From: a virus
DNA: 29,194 nucleotides
Reading direction: 5' to 3' (one strand)
Virus record (IMG/VR): IMGVR_UViG_3300009505_000053
Span: 1 to 29,194 of that record
The notes under the pieces are model-generated. The model did not search any database and was not told the DNA's origin. It saw nothing but the letters and a program-made list of their open reading frames with translations. The position numbers and the translations under genes are program-made. Shown here piece after piece: positions 16,822-22,780 of this stretch. How positions within the stretch are numbered: the stretch's first letter is position 1; each line of letters begins with the position of its first letter.

Positions 16822-17189
16822 TGGCTAAGAAGTTTAAGGCACATATGATGTATAAGGGTAAGGAGTCTGTCATGGCTAAGACTATGGCTGACCACTTACG
16901 TTTAAAGAAGCAAGGCTACGGGCACACAGCTCCTAAGTATGCTGAAGGCGGAATCATGCCTAACGTCAAGCCTGACAACAGAGAAGACTTAATAGTTAGA
17001 TATAGTAAAGGTGGGAAAGCTAAGAGTACTGTTAATTCAGCAGGTAATTATACTAAGCCTACTATGCGTAAGCGTTTGTTCAATCGCATCAAAGCAGGGA
17101 CTAAGGGCGGAAGAGCAGGACAATGGTCAGCTCGCAAGGCGCAACTCCTCGCAAAGCTATACAAGAAAAACGGAGGAGGATACCGATGA
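16821..17189 (+). CDS. Conserved small basic phage protein with YxxGG motifs
   Basis: A 122-aa basic protein. It shows KYAEGGIMPN (about 39-48) and RYSKGGKAKSTVN (about 60-72), followed by GNYTKPTMRKRLFNRIKAG and GGRAGQWSARKAQLLAK, ending KNGGGYR. The last ~60 residues form a pattern I recall from uncharacterised proteins in many marine phages; no function is known to me. It overlaps the HNH gene by 1 nt and the next gene by 4 nt (ATGA), so expression is coupled. The high positive charge and Gly-Lys motifs shared with the internal protein at 27536 suggest a virion or DNA-associated role. Confidence 0.65.
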   Translation: MAKKFKAHMMYKGKESVMAKTMADHLRLKKQGYGHTAPKYAEGGIMPNVKPDNREDLIVRYSKGGKAKSTVNSAGNYTKPTMRKRLFNRIKAGTKGGRAGQWSARKAQLLAKLYKKNGGGYR

Positions 17190-17425
17190 GTCTAAGTAAA
17201 TCACAAAAGAGTCTAAAGAAGTGGACTGCACAGAAGTGGAGAACCTCTAGCGGTAAGAAGTCTAACGGTAAGCGTAGGTATCTACCCGAGGCTGCTTGGA
17301 ACGCTCTTACAGCAGCTCAGAAGGCCGCTACGAACAGAGCGAAGGCAAAGGGTGATGGAAAAGGCAAACAGCATGTCAAACAACCTCGCAAGATTGCTGC
17401 CTTAGTTAGAAGATTTAGAAAATAA
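17186..17425 (+). CDS. Small basic protein (DUF5872-like)
   Basis: A 79-aa very basic protein. The start is set at ATG 17186 (4-nt ATGA overlap with the preceding stop, with GGAGGAGG 12 nt upstream); a longer in-frame opening from 17123 would lie inside the upstream gene. Landmarks: SLSKSQKSLKKWTAQKWRT, RRYLPEAAWNALT, and a C-terminal GKQHVKQPRKIAALVRRFRK. This resembles the small family I remember as DUF5872, found in phages and large viruses (not checked). Function unknown; DNA or RNA binding is plausible from charge. Last gene of its operon, ending at a bidirectional terminator. Confidence 0.7.
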   Translation: MSLSKSQKSLKKWTAQKWRTSSGKKSNGKRRYLPEAAWNALTAAQKAATNRAKAKGDGKGKQHVKQPRKIAALVRRFRK

Positions 17426-17460
17426 AAAAAGCCCTGCATTTCGCGGGGCTCTTTCTTTTA
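17423..17460. terminator. Bidirectional terminator at convergent junction
   Basis: An 8-bp stem (17430-17437 with 17443-17450, one T-G pair) around ATTTC, flanked by an A7 run on the left and CTTTCTTTT on the right. It therefore has a T-tract in both directions, serving the forward basic-protein operon and the reverse lysis operon. Confidence 0.85.
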
Positions 17461-17871
17461 ACGATAACGCGGGAACTCTTTCCCAACATCAAAACAAGGG
17501 CAAGACTTACTGCTTACCTCATTGTGTCCTATTACTTCAATCCCACCGAACACAACATCTAGAGATGCTATTAGTTTCTGCATGGCTTGCATTTGATTGG
17601 AAGTCCTAGTGTCTTTTGGTATTCTGTGGTCTGCATCCATTCCGCCTACGTAGACTACTCCGATGCTACCTTGATTGTGTCCTTTTGCGTGAGCTCCAAT
17701 CTTATCTAGTGGTCGGCCCGCTTCGATAGTTCCGTCAATCTTAATCAAGTAATGATATCCGATGTCTGACCATCCTTTTGCTTTATGCCAAGCTCTAATG
17801 TCCTCTACATCATGTTCACGTCCCTCGGGAGTGTAAGTTGTATGTAGTACTACTTTTCTTATTGGCCTCAT
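17458..17871 (-). CDS. N-acetylmuramoyl-L-alanine amidase endolysin (T7 lysozyme-like)
   Basis: Cleaves the amide bond between the glycan strand and stem peptide of peptidoglycan during lysis. A 137-aa Amidase_2 domain protein, close in length to T7 lysozyme (about 150 aa). Zinc ligands are H10 (VVLHTT), H116 (IGHNEV) and C124 (KSCPCFDV); the catalytic partners are Y39 (IGYHYLI) and K122. Spacing H116-K122-C124 equals T7 H122-K128-C130. No signal peptide is seen, so release would need a holin. It is the last gene of a reverse three-gene operon, overlapping the 49-aa gene by 4 nt (ATGA), and faces the forward operon across a shared terminator. Function is well supported. Confidence 0.92.
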   Translation of the reverse strand: MRPIRKVVLHTTYTPEGREHDVEDIRAWHKAKGWSDIGYHYLIKIDGTIEAGRPLDKIGAHAKGHNQGSIGVVYVGGMDADHRIPKDTRTSNQMQAMQKLIASLDVVFGGIEVIGHNEVSSKSCPCFDVGKEFPRYR

Positions 17872-18017
17872 ATTCTGTTACCTTTTAAGTGGTGGCGGAT
17901 TGCATAGTTGGTTGCTTTCCTGCGTTCTTTGTACTCTTCGAATGTTTCGCCTTCGAGTCTTGCGTTGCTCATAGTAGCATAACGTTGCTCTAGAGTTTCT
18001 TTGTCTGTTTCTTTCAT
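17868..18017 (-). CDS. 49-aa charged protein in the lysis operon
   Basis: A 49-codon reverse frame starting at ATG 18017 and ending TGA at 17868, joined by ATGA overlaps to both neighbours: its start overlaps the stop of the exported protein and its stop overlaps the start of the amidase. The peptide reads METDKET-like at the start (MKETDKETLEQRY), then GETFEEYKERRKATNYAIR and ends HHLKGNRI. It is helical and basic with no membrane segment. Similar short FEEYKxRRK..N proteins occur in phages as I recall, without known function. The double overlap is strong evidence of a real gene; a regulator or partner of the amidase is only a guess. Confidence 0.68.
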   Translation of the reverse strand: MKETDKETLEQRYATMSNARLEGETFEEYKERRKATNYAIRHHLKGNRI

Positions 18018-18352
18018 TCTTCAGTCCAAATTAAAAATTGGTATCCTACCTGACCTTCAGGGCTTATCTCGTGTATTGCTACCGTATCGTATGCTTCGTT
18101 AGTCATGTATATTGCATTCCATCCTTCTTCTACCTCTGTCCAAATAGAATCTGCATCCATTCCAAACTCGTTAAGCATTCTAGCTTGACCTTCAGTAACG
18201 TCGTGTGCCCAAATGTTGAATACAGTTTCCCATACAGAGTCTGTAGTTAATACGCACGCATCGTCTAACGATATACTATTCTTTATATCACCTTTACTCT
18301 CAATAAAACAAATACAGATTAGAAATGTAATAATACTTAATAAACGTAACAT
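18014..18352 (-). CDS. Exported or membrane-anchored small protein in lysis operon
   Basis: A 112-aa protein. I chose the ATG at 18352, giving MLRLLSIITFLICICFIESKGD, a typical short signal or anchor sequence; a longer frame opens at 18397 but would start upstream of the promoter box. After about residue 20 the protein is acidic (DDACVLTTDSVWETVF, WAHDVTEGQARMLNEFGMDADSIWTEVEEGW) and ends YQFLIWTEE. Cys13 and Cys15 could be lipidated but do not form a clean lipobox. It leads the operon that ends with the amidase, so a spanin-like, anti-holin or superinfection-exclusion role is possible. I do not recognise a family. Confidence 0.58.
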   Translation of the reverse strand: MLRLLSIITFLICICFIESKGDIKNSISLDDACVLTTDSVWETVFNIWAHDVTEGQARMLNEFGMDADSIWTEVEEGWNAIYMTNEAYDTVAIHEISPEGQVGYQFLIWTEE

Positions 18353-18375
18353 AGTATATAATAATAGATTAGTAA

Positions 18376-18383
18376 CAAATATA
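18376..18383 (-). promoter_or_regulatory. Reverse promoter -7 box TATATTTG for the lysis operon
   Basis: On the reverse strand, TATATTTG lies 23 nt before the ATG at 18352 in a very AT-rich gap. It is the only reverse-strand box found at a gene start. It lacks the following CA of most forward boxes (GTT instead), so it may be weaker or differently timed. Confidence 0.55.
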
Positions 18384-18444
18384 ATATAAGGAAACATCTT
18401 GTATTATGCAAGTAGGTCTTGTATATTTATTAAATAATAATTAC

Positions 18445-18452
18445 TATCTTTG
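18445..18452 (+). promoter_or_regulatory. Promoter -7 box TATCTTTG for scaffold and capsid
   Basis: TAnnTTTG followed by CA, 24 nt before the ATG at 18477. TTG at 18419-18421 lies 23 nt upstream, within the reported -33 to -7 spacing for Bacteroidetes promoters. It diverges from the reverse box about 60 bp away. Confidence 0.75.
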
Positions 18453-18476
18453 CAGATATAAACAATTTAATTTACT

Positions 18477-19697
18477 ATGGCTAACGAATTTGAAAACTTG
18501 GCTGAATCACTAGGAATCAACTTAAGCAGCACTCCACCGAGTGAAGCATTAAACGAAGAGCCTACTGAGTCGCCAATAGCGGAAGCAACAGAAGAAGTGG
18601 TAGAGTCTACCGAAGAGCAACCTACTGAGGAGGCTGTTGAACAGACTGAAGTTCTTAACAATGATGAAACACAATCTACGGAAGTAGAGGATACGACAGA
18701 AGAGTCTGTTGATAATCCTGAATTGGATGCAGAGGTTGATGCAATCGAAGCTGAAGAGGAAACTACAGAAGAAGATAACATCTCTGACGAGGAGTACGAG
18801 GTTATGTTAGTACAGGCAGTGGGCGAAATGCTCGGCTTAGAAGGCGTAGACAAGGAGCAATTGTTAGAGAGACTAAATACAGAGCAGACACCTGCACCTG
18901 TAGAACTTGACCCTGCTGTCAAGGTTATTGCTGACTTCGTCGCTGAGACGGGTCGTAGTGTTGAAGAGTGGTTCGCTTATCAAAGCCTCAACCCATCTGA
19001 AATGGATGACGTGAGCGTGATGAGAAACAACTTACAACGTCAATACCCTGACTTGTCTAATGAAGACGCTGACTTGTTACTTGAAAATAAGTATAAGTTA
19101 GATACAGATTTAAACACAGAGCAAGACGCCCGTTTGGGTTCTCTACAGTTGAGGATGGATGCGCAGAATGCTCGGAAAGAGCTCGAGTCTGTACGTTCTA
19201 ATTACTTAGCTCCCGTAGCTAAAGCAGAACCTGCACAAGCTCCTGTTCAAGAAGAGATTGAATCACCTATAACCTCTGAGTGGATTTCCGCCATGAGTAA
19301 TGTAGCTGATGATATGGAAGCACTAGAATTTAATGTAGGTAAAGACCAATCATTTGCTTTCGGTATCTCAGACACTTACAAGGCTGAATTGAAACAAAGT
19401 AACGCTAAGATGGACGAGTACTTCGACCAATACGTTAGTGACGCAGGAGATTGGGACTTTGAGAAATTAAACGTTCACCGTACTATACTCGACAATATCG
19501 AGAACATTGTAGATGCTGCATTCAAACAAGGTTTGAGCCAAGGCACTTCGAATGTGGTAAAACAGGCAGTGAACCCGAGTGATGTTAATCCATCTAGCTC
19601 AAGTGCACCAAGCTCAGCTTCATCTGAGGATAAAGTGAGACAACAGATTTTAAACGCCTTGCAGGGTGGCGACGATACTCTGCGAATGAAATTTTAA
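18477..19697 (+). CDS. Putative scaffolding (capsid assembly) protein
   Basis: A 406-aa acidic protein directly ahead of the major capsid gene. Residues about 25-110 are almost entirely Glu, Thr, Val, Asp and Ser (low complexity, disordered). The middle is helical (YEVMLVQAVGEMLGLEGVD; ADFVAETGRSVEEWFAYQS at about 150-168). A Pro/Gln/Ala linker sits near 250-260, and the C-terminus has a Ser-rich stretch and ILNALQGGDDTLRMKF. An acidic N-terminus, helical core and short ordered C-terminal end are typical of scaffolds that bind the capsid inner surface. It shares a promoter and transcript with the capsid gene (26-nt gap). Sequence identity of scaffolds is low, so the call relies on context. 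Confidence 0.75.
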   Translation: MANEFENLAESLGINLSSTPPSEALNEEPTESPIAEATEEVVESTEEQPTEEAVEQTEVLNNDETQSTEVEDTTEESVDNPELDAEVDAIEAEEETTEEDNISDEEYEVMLVQAVGEMLGLEGVDKEQLLERLNTEQTPAPVELDPAVKVIADFVAETGRSVEEWFAYQSLNPSEMDDVSVMRNNLQRQYPDLSNEDADLLLENKYKLDTDLNTEQDARLGSLQLRMDAQNARKELESVRSNYLAPVAKAEPAQAPVQEEIESPITSEWISAMSNVADDMEALEFNVGKDQSFAFGISDTYKAELKQSNAKMDEYFDQYVSDAGDWDFEKLNVHRTILDNIENIVDAAFKQGLSQGTSNVVKQAVNPSDVNPSSSSAPSSASSEDKVRQQILNALQGGDDTLRMKF

Positions 19698-19723
19698 TGT
19701 TAACTAGCTAAAACTAAAACAAA

Positions 19724-21028
19724 ATGGCTTTTAATTCTCCGAGCGACTTTAACCCCGCTCTTATTAAGAACTTGGATATGTCCAAGTACGTTGACCTCGG
19801 TTCTTACATCAACGAGGTAAACAAAGAAGACAACCGTGAGGCTTTAATCAAGACTTATGGAAAGCAAGGTATCACAGGATTCCTTTCTATGGTAGGTGCT
19901 GTAAAAGCTCAAGCTGTTGCTGACGAAGTAACATATTGGGAAGAAGCACGTCTACATCAATTGCAAGTTGGTACTGCATCTGCAGGACTTACTGTAACTG
20001 CTGCTAACGCTGCTGCTATCGTAGTTCGTGAGAGCGACGTAGTATTGAGCGGTTCTGACCGTTTCTTTGTATCTGACATCACTGCATTGGTTATCACTTT
20101 GGTAGCTCTTGATGGTTCTGCTGTCTTGGCTAATGGTGCTGTTTCTTTATCGGTTATCGGTAACTTGTATGCTCAAGGTTCTGACCAACCAAATGGTGGT
20201 TTCGAAGCTAACGTTGTTAAGCGTACGAACCCGTTCATGATTATGAAAGAGGCTTACAAAGTAAGTGGTTCTCAGGCTACCAACATCGGTTGGATTAACT
20301 TGGGTAACGGTGACTACCGTTGGTACATGAAAGGTGAAGCTGATACACGTCAGCGTTTCATGGACAAGCGTGAGATGATGTTATTGTTAGGCGAGAAAAC
20401 TTCTGCTGTTACAGGTGTTAGCGGTTCTGAAGGTTACTTCGCTGCTATCGAAGACCGTGGAATCGTTGCTTCAGGTACTGATGCTGATTTCGCTTCTTTG
20501 GCTGACGTTGATGCTATCATCGTTGAGTTGGACAAGCAAGGTGGTGCTGCTGAGTACGCTATGTACGTTGACCGCTCTACTGACTTAGCTCTTGACGATA
20601 TGATTGCAGGTGGTGGTGCTTCTTTGAGCGCAGCTACTAGTGGTGTTGCAGGACAGTTCGGTGCATTTAACAATGACAAGGACATGGCTGTAGAATTAGG
20701 ATTCCGTACATTCGGACGTGGTGGGTATACTTTCCACAAGCATGACTTCAAACTGTTGAACGACCCTACTCTATTGAGTGGTGCTGACTTCGCAGGTGTT
20801 ATGATTCCTATGGCTAAAGTAGCTGATGCTAAGACAGGCGACAAAGCTCCTGCTCTTGAAATCAATTACAAGGCTACTAACGGATACTCTCGTGAAATGG
20901 AGCATTGGATGACAGGTTCTATCTTAGGTGCGTCTAACGCAACTGAGGATAGCGTTCAGTTCAACTACCGTTCTGAGTGTAACCTTATCACTCGTGCCGC
21001 TAACCGTCACGTATTGTTGAAGAAGTAA
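19724..21028 (+). CDS. Major capsid protein (HK97-fold)
   Basis: Forms the icosahedral shell. The 434-aa length and the scaffold-capsid order are typical. The N-terminal helix region (SKYVDLGSYINEVNKEDN, about 20-37) is followed by an E-loop-like segment, a beta-rich insertion (about 95-155), then TNPFMIMKEAYKVSGSQATN (about 168-187) and GWINLGNGDYRWYMKGEADTR, which resemble the P-domain entry in crAss-like capsid proteins as I recall. KRE and a long helix (FMDKREMMLLLGEKT) match the spine. The C-terminus reads YNYR-like (FNYRSECNLITRAANRH). No leader promoter or Shine-Dalgarno motif lies in front; the start follows ACTAAAACAAA. A terminator closes the unit. Confidence 0.87.
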   Translation: MAFNSPSDFNPALIKNLDMSKYVDLGSYINEVNKEDNREALIKTYGKQGITGFLSMVGAVKAQAVADEVTYWEEARLHQLQVGTASAGLTVTAANAAAIVVRESDVVLSGSDRFFVSDITALVITLVALDGSAVLANGAVSLSVIGNLYAQGSDQPNGGFEANVVKRTNPFMIMKEAYKVSGSQATNIGWINLGNGDYRWYMKGEADTRQRFMDKREMMLLLGEKTSAVTGVSGSEGYFAAIEDRGIVASGTDADFASLADVDAIIVELDKQGGAAEYAMYVDRSTDLALDDMIAGGGASLSAATSGVAGQFGAFNNDKDMAVELGFRTFGRGGYTFHKHDFKLLNDPTLLSGADFAGVMIPMAKVADAKTGDKAPALEINYKATNGYSREMEHWMTGSILGASNATEDSVQFNYRSECNLITRAANRHVLLKK

Positions 21029-21049
21029 TTCTTAACATATATTGAATTG

Positions 21050-21085
21050 AGAGCCTCTACATTTTGTAGGGGCTTTCTTTTTTAT
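21050..21085 (+). terminator. Terminator after capsid gene
   Basis: An 11-bp stem (21050-21060 with 21066-21076, including two G-T pairs) around ATTTT, followed by CTTTTTT. It closes the scaffold-capsid unit and lies 12 nt ahead of the next promoter box. Confidence 0.82.
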
Positions 21086-21096
21086 AAAACATTTTG

Positions 21097-21104
21097 TATA
21101 TTTG
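21097..21104 (+). promoter_or_regulatory. Promoter -7 box TATATTTG after capsid gene
   Basis: TAnnTTTG box, but followed by TAC rather than CA, the one exception among the forward set. It precedes the ATG at 21130 by 25 nt of A/T only sequence apart from one C. Confidence 0.68.
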
Positions 21105-21129
21105 TACTTTAATTATATTTATTTAAATT

Positions 21130-21942
21130 ATGTCTGACACAGTAAAGCGCACTACAAGTGCAAAGAAAAAGCCTGCAGCTCCTGCAGCAGCAAAGAAAGC
21201 GGCATCTAAGCGCCCCGCAAAGAAAGCAGCGCCAAAAGCAACAGTATTTACTATCACGAAGGGTGGCGGAATCTATTACAAGATTCGTCAGAAGTCTGTC
21301 TTAGTGTTTGATGAAGAAAACGGGTACAACCGTGAGATTCGTTACGCACGTGGAGAGCGTTCTATCTTTGTAGATGAGCAATCAGCTTCAGCTAAGCGTG
21401 AGGTTATTGTATTCCGTGATAAAAACTTATTAGTTAATCCTAATCAACCCGAGCTTCTTAGCTACCTACGTCAACACCCCGACAATGTCGCAAACGGTGG
21501 ACGTGTGTTTAACGAGGTTAACAATCAATCAACAGCAGAGGAAGATGTAGAAAACGAGTTCTTGGTACACGATGCTATCAGCTTGATTCGTTCAGCTTCA
21601 ATAGATGAGTTAATGCCTATGGTATTGTCTTACGGTATTGATGGAACAATGTCTTCTATGGAGATTAAGAAAGAATTATTGAAGTTTGCTAAAGGAAACC
21701 CTAAGAACTTTATGGAGTTGTACGACAGCCCTGTGGTACAGATTAAAGCTGACGTATTAACTGCTATTGACTTCCAAATTCTAGTAGCTAAGGCTGATGG
21801 AATGTATTGGGGAGATAACAGCGCATTGATTTGTCCTACTCCTATGGGTCAAAGCTCTGTCGAAGTGTTTACTCGCTTCTTAATGACAGACCGAGGTAAC
21901 AGCGTACGCGACGAGTTGCAACGTCAGATTGACAGTCTATAG
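21130..21942 (+). CDS. Head-module protein with histone H1-like N-terminal tail
   Basis: A 270-aa protein in a one-gene transcription unit between capsid and ring genes. Residues about 6-40 are Lys/Ala/Pro repeats (AKKKPAAPAAAKKAASK, PAKKAAPKA) like the C-terminal tail of histone H1 or bacterial H1-like proteins, suggesting DNA or polyanion binding. The rest is globular: YYKIRQKSVLVFDEENGYNR, IRYARGERSIFVDEQ, EVIVFRDKNLLVNPNQPELL, a helical centre and RFLMTDRGNSVRDELQRQI at the end. The tail is attached to a protein placed where head-completion or auxiliary capsid proteins lie. I do not recognise the globular part. It could be a packaged DNA-binding head protein or a capsid auxiliary protein. 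Confidence 0.62.
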   Translation: MSDTVKRTTSAKKKPAAPAAAKKAASKRPAKKAAPKATVFTITKGGGIYYKIRQKSVLVFDEENGYNREIRYARGERSIFVDEQSASAKREVIVFRDKNLLVNPNQPELLSYLRQHPDNVANGGRVFNEVNNQSTAEEDVENEFLVHDAISLIRSASIDELMPMVLSYGIDGTMSSMEIKKELLKFAKGNPKNFMELYDSPVVQIKADVLTAIDFQILVAKADGMYWGDNSALICPTPMGQSSVEVFTRFLMTDRGNSVRDELQRQIDSL

Positions 21943-21967
21943 GACTATTTGACATACGATTATATAC

Positions 21968-22002
21968 GGAGGGCTGCACATTGTGCGGCTCTTCTTTTTT
22001 TT
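21968..22002 (+). terminator. Terminator overlapping the next promoter region
   Basis: A stem of 21968-21979 with 21983-21994 (three G-T pairs) around a 3-nt loop, followed by T8. The next -7 box begins three bases after the T-run. Confidence 0.82.
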
Positions 22003-22004
22003 CG

Positions 22005-22012
22005 TATATTTG
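22005..22012 (+). promoter_or_regulatory. Promoter -7 box TATATTTG for ring and muzzle genes
   Basis: TAnnTTTG followed by CATTATAA, 21 nt before the ATG at 22034. TTG at 21981-21983 is 21 nt upstream, but lies in the loop/right arm of the terminator stem. Confidence 0.72.
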
Positions 22013-22033
22013 CATTATAATAATACAAGCAAG

Positions 22034-22780
22034 ATGGCTTCAGTTTACGAGGTATATAACATAATCAAGGATTTAACCAATAAGGACGAGCGTGGTATGA
22101 TTACACCTGCTCAGTTCAACTCCTTTGCTAGTGTAGCACAGACTAAGGTTTTTAATTCTTTATTCGCAGAGTTTCAAGACAACAAACGCTTCGCAGTTCG
22201 TAACGTTACGGCAGGACGCGATAAGAATCGAGTCAAGCAACTGCAGGAAGATTTATCTGTATTCTCTAAGTCTGTGACTCTAAGTAGTCCTTCAAACGCT
22301 TTAGGCTCGTTTATCAAGCCTGACGACTTAGCGCGTATTATATCTTTAACCACTCAAGGAGATTGGTTCTTAGACCAAACCACTAGTAACAGAATACAAG
22401 TAGTATACGATGAGGAGAAAATTGACATGATACTTCAATCATCATTGTCAGTACCCACGGAGGAGAGCCCTGTAGCGCTTGTATCAAGCGATATTCAAGT
22501 CTTCCCTACATCTATTCGTAAATTAAAATTACGTTATTACAAGCAGCCTGAAGGCCTCACAGCGGCAGGTGCTAAAACTGCAGCACTTCCTAAGTTTGGA
22601 TATACTGTTGATTCTAATGGCGTGGAACTAATTGATGTAGCTACAACTATTGACTTCGAATTACCCGACCACTATGTTGCTGACCTCGTAGTAGAAATAG
22701 CTAAAATGATTGGCATCAATATGCGTCAAGCAGATGTTTATTCGTATGCTACAGGCGAACAACAAAAAAACCTTAGATAA
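22034..22780 (+). CDS. Ring/head-tail connector protein 1
   Basis: A 248-aa protein. The start is ATG 22034 (MASVYEVYN), because an upstream in-frame opening at 21983 lies before the promoter. The N-terminal half is helical (TPAQFNSFASVAQTKVFNSLFAEFQ). The second half has IRKLKLRYYKQPEGLTA and TIDFELPDHYVADLVVEIAKMIGINMRQADVYSY. The R-Y-Y-K-P...IDFELPDHY..LV.EI pattern is one I recall from crAss-like ring/structural proteins below the portal. Its stop overlaps the next ATG (TAATG), and a second connector and the muzzle follow, as in that module. Assignment is from synteny and pattern. Confidence 0.7.
   Translation: MASVYEVYNIIKDLTNKDERGMITPAQFNSFASVAQTKVFNSLFAEFQDNKRFAVRNVTAGRDKNRVKQLQEDLSVFSKSVTLSSPSNALGSFIKPDDLARIISLTTQGDWFLDQTTSNRIQVVYDEEKIDMILQSSLSVPTEESPVALVSSDIQVFPTSIRKLKLRYYKQPEGLTAAGAKTAALPKFGYTVDSNGVELIDVATTIDFELPDHYVADLVVEIAKMIGINMRQADVYSYATGEQQKNLR

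Noticed and set aside
17868-18017. Treating this stretch as intergenic spacer
   Set aside because: Both ends interlock by ATGA with neighbours and the frame is open for exactly that length, so it is better called a gene.
18467-18922. Reverse 151-aa Ser/Thr-rich frame
   Set aside because: It is the antisense of the acidic low-complexity N-terminus of the scaffold and overlaps its promoter; its Ser richness is a codon artefact.
20434-20865. Reverse 143-aa frame inside the capsid gene
   Set aside because: Antisense of a highly expressed gene with strong codon bias; no promoter or overlap logic supports it.
21983-22033. 51-nt N-terminal extension of the first ring protein
   Set aside because: It lies before the promoter box and reads through a terminator and a poly-Phe stretch, so it is not transcribed with the gene.
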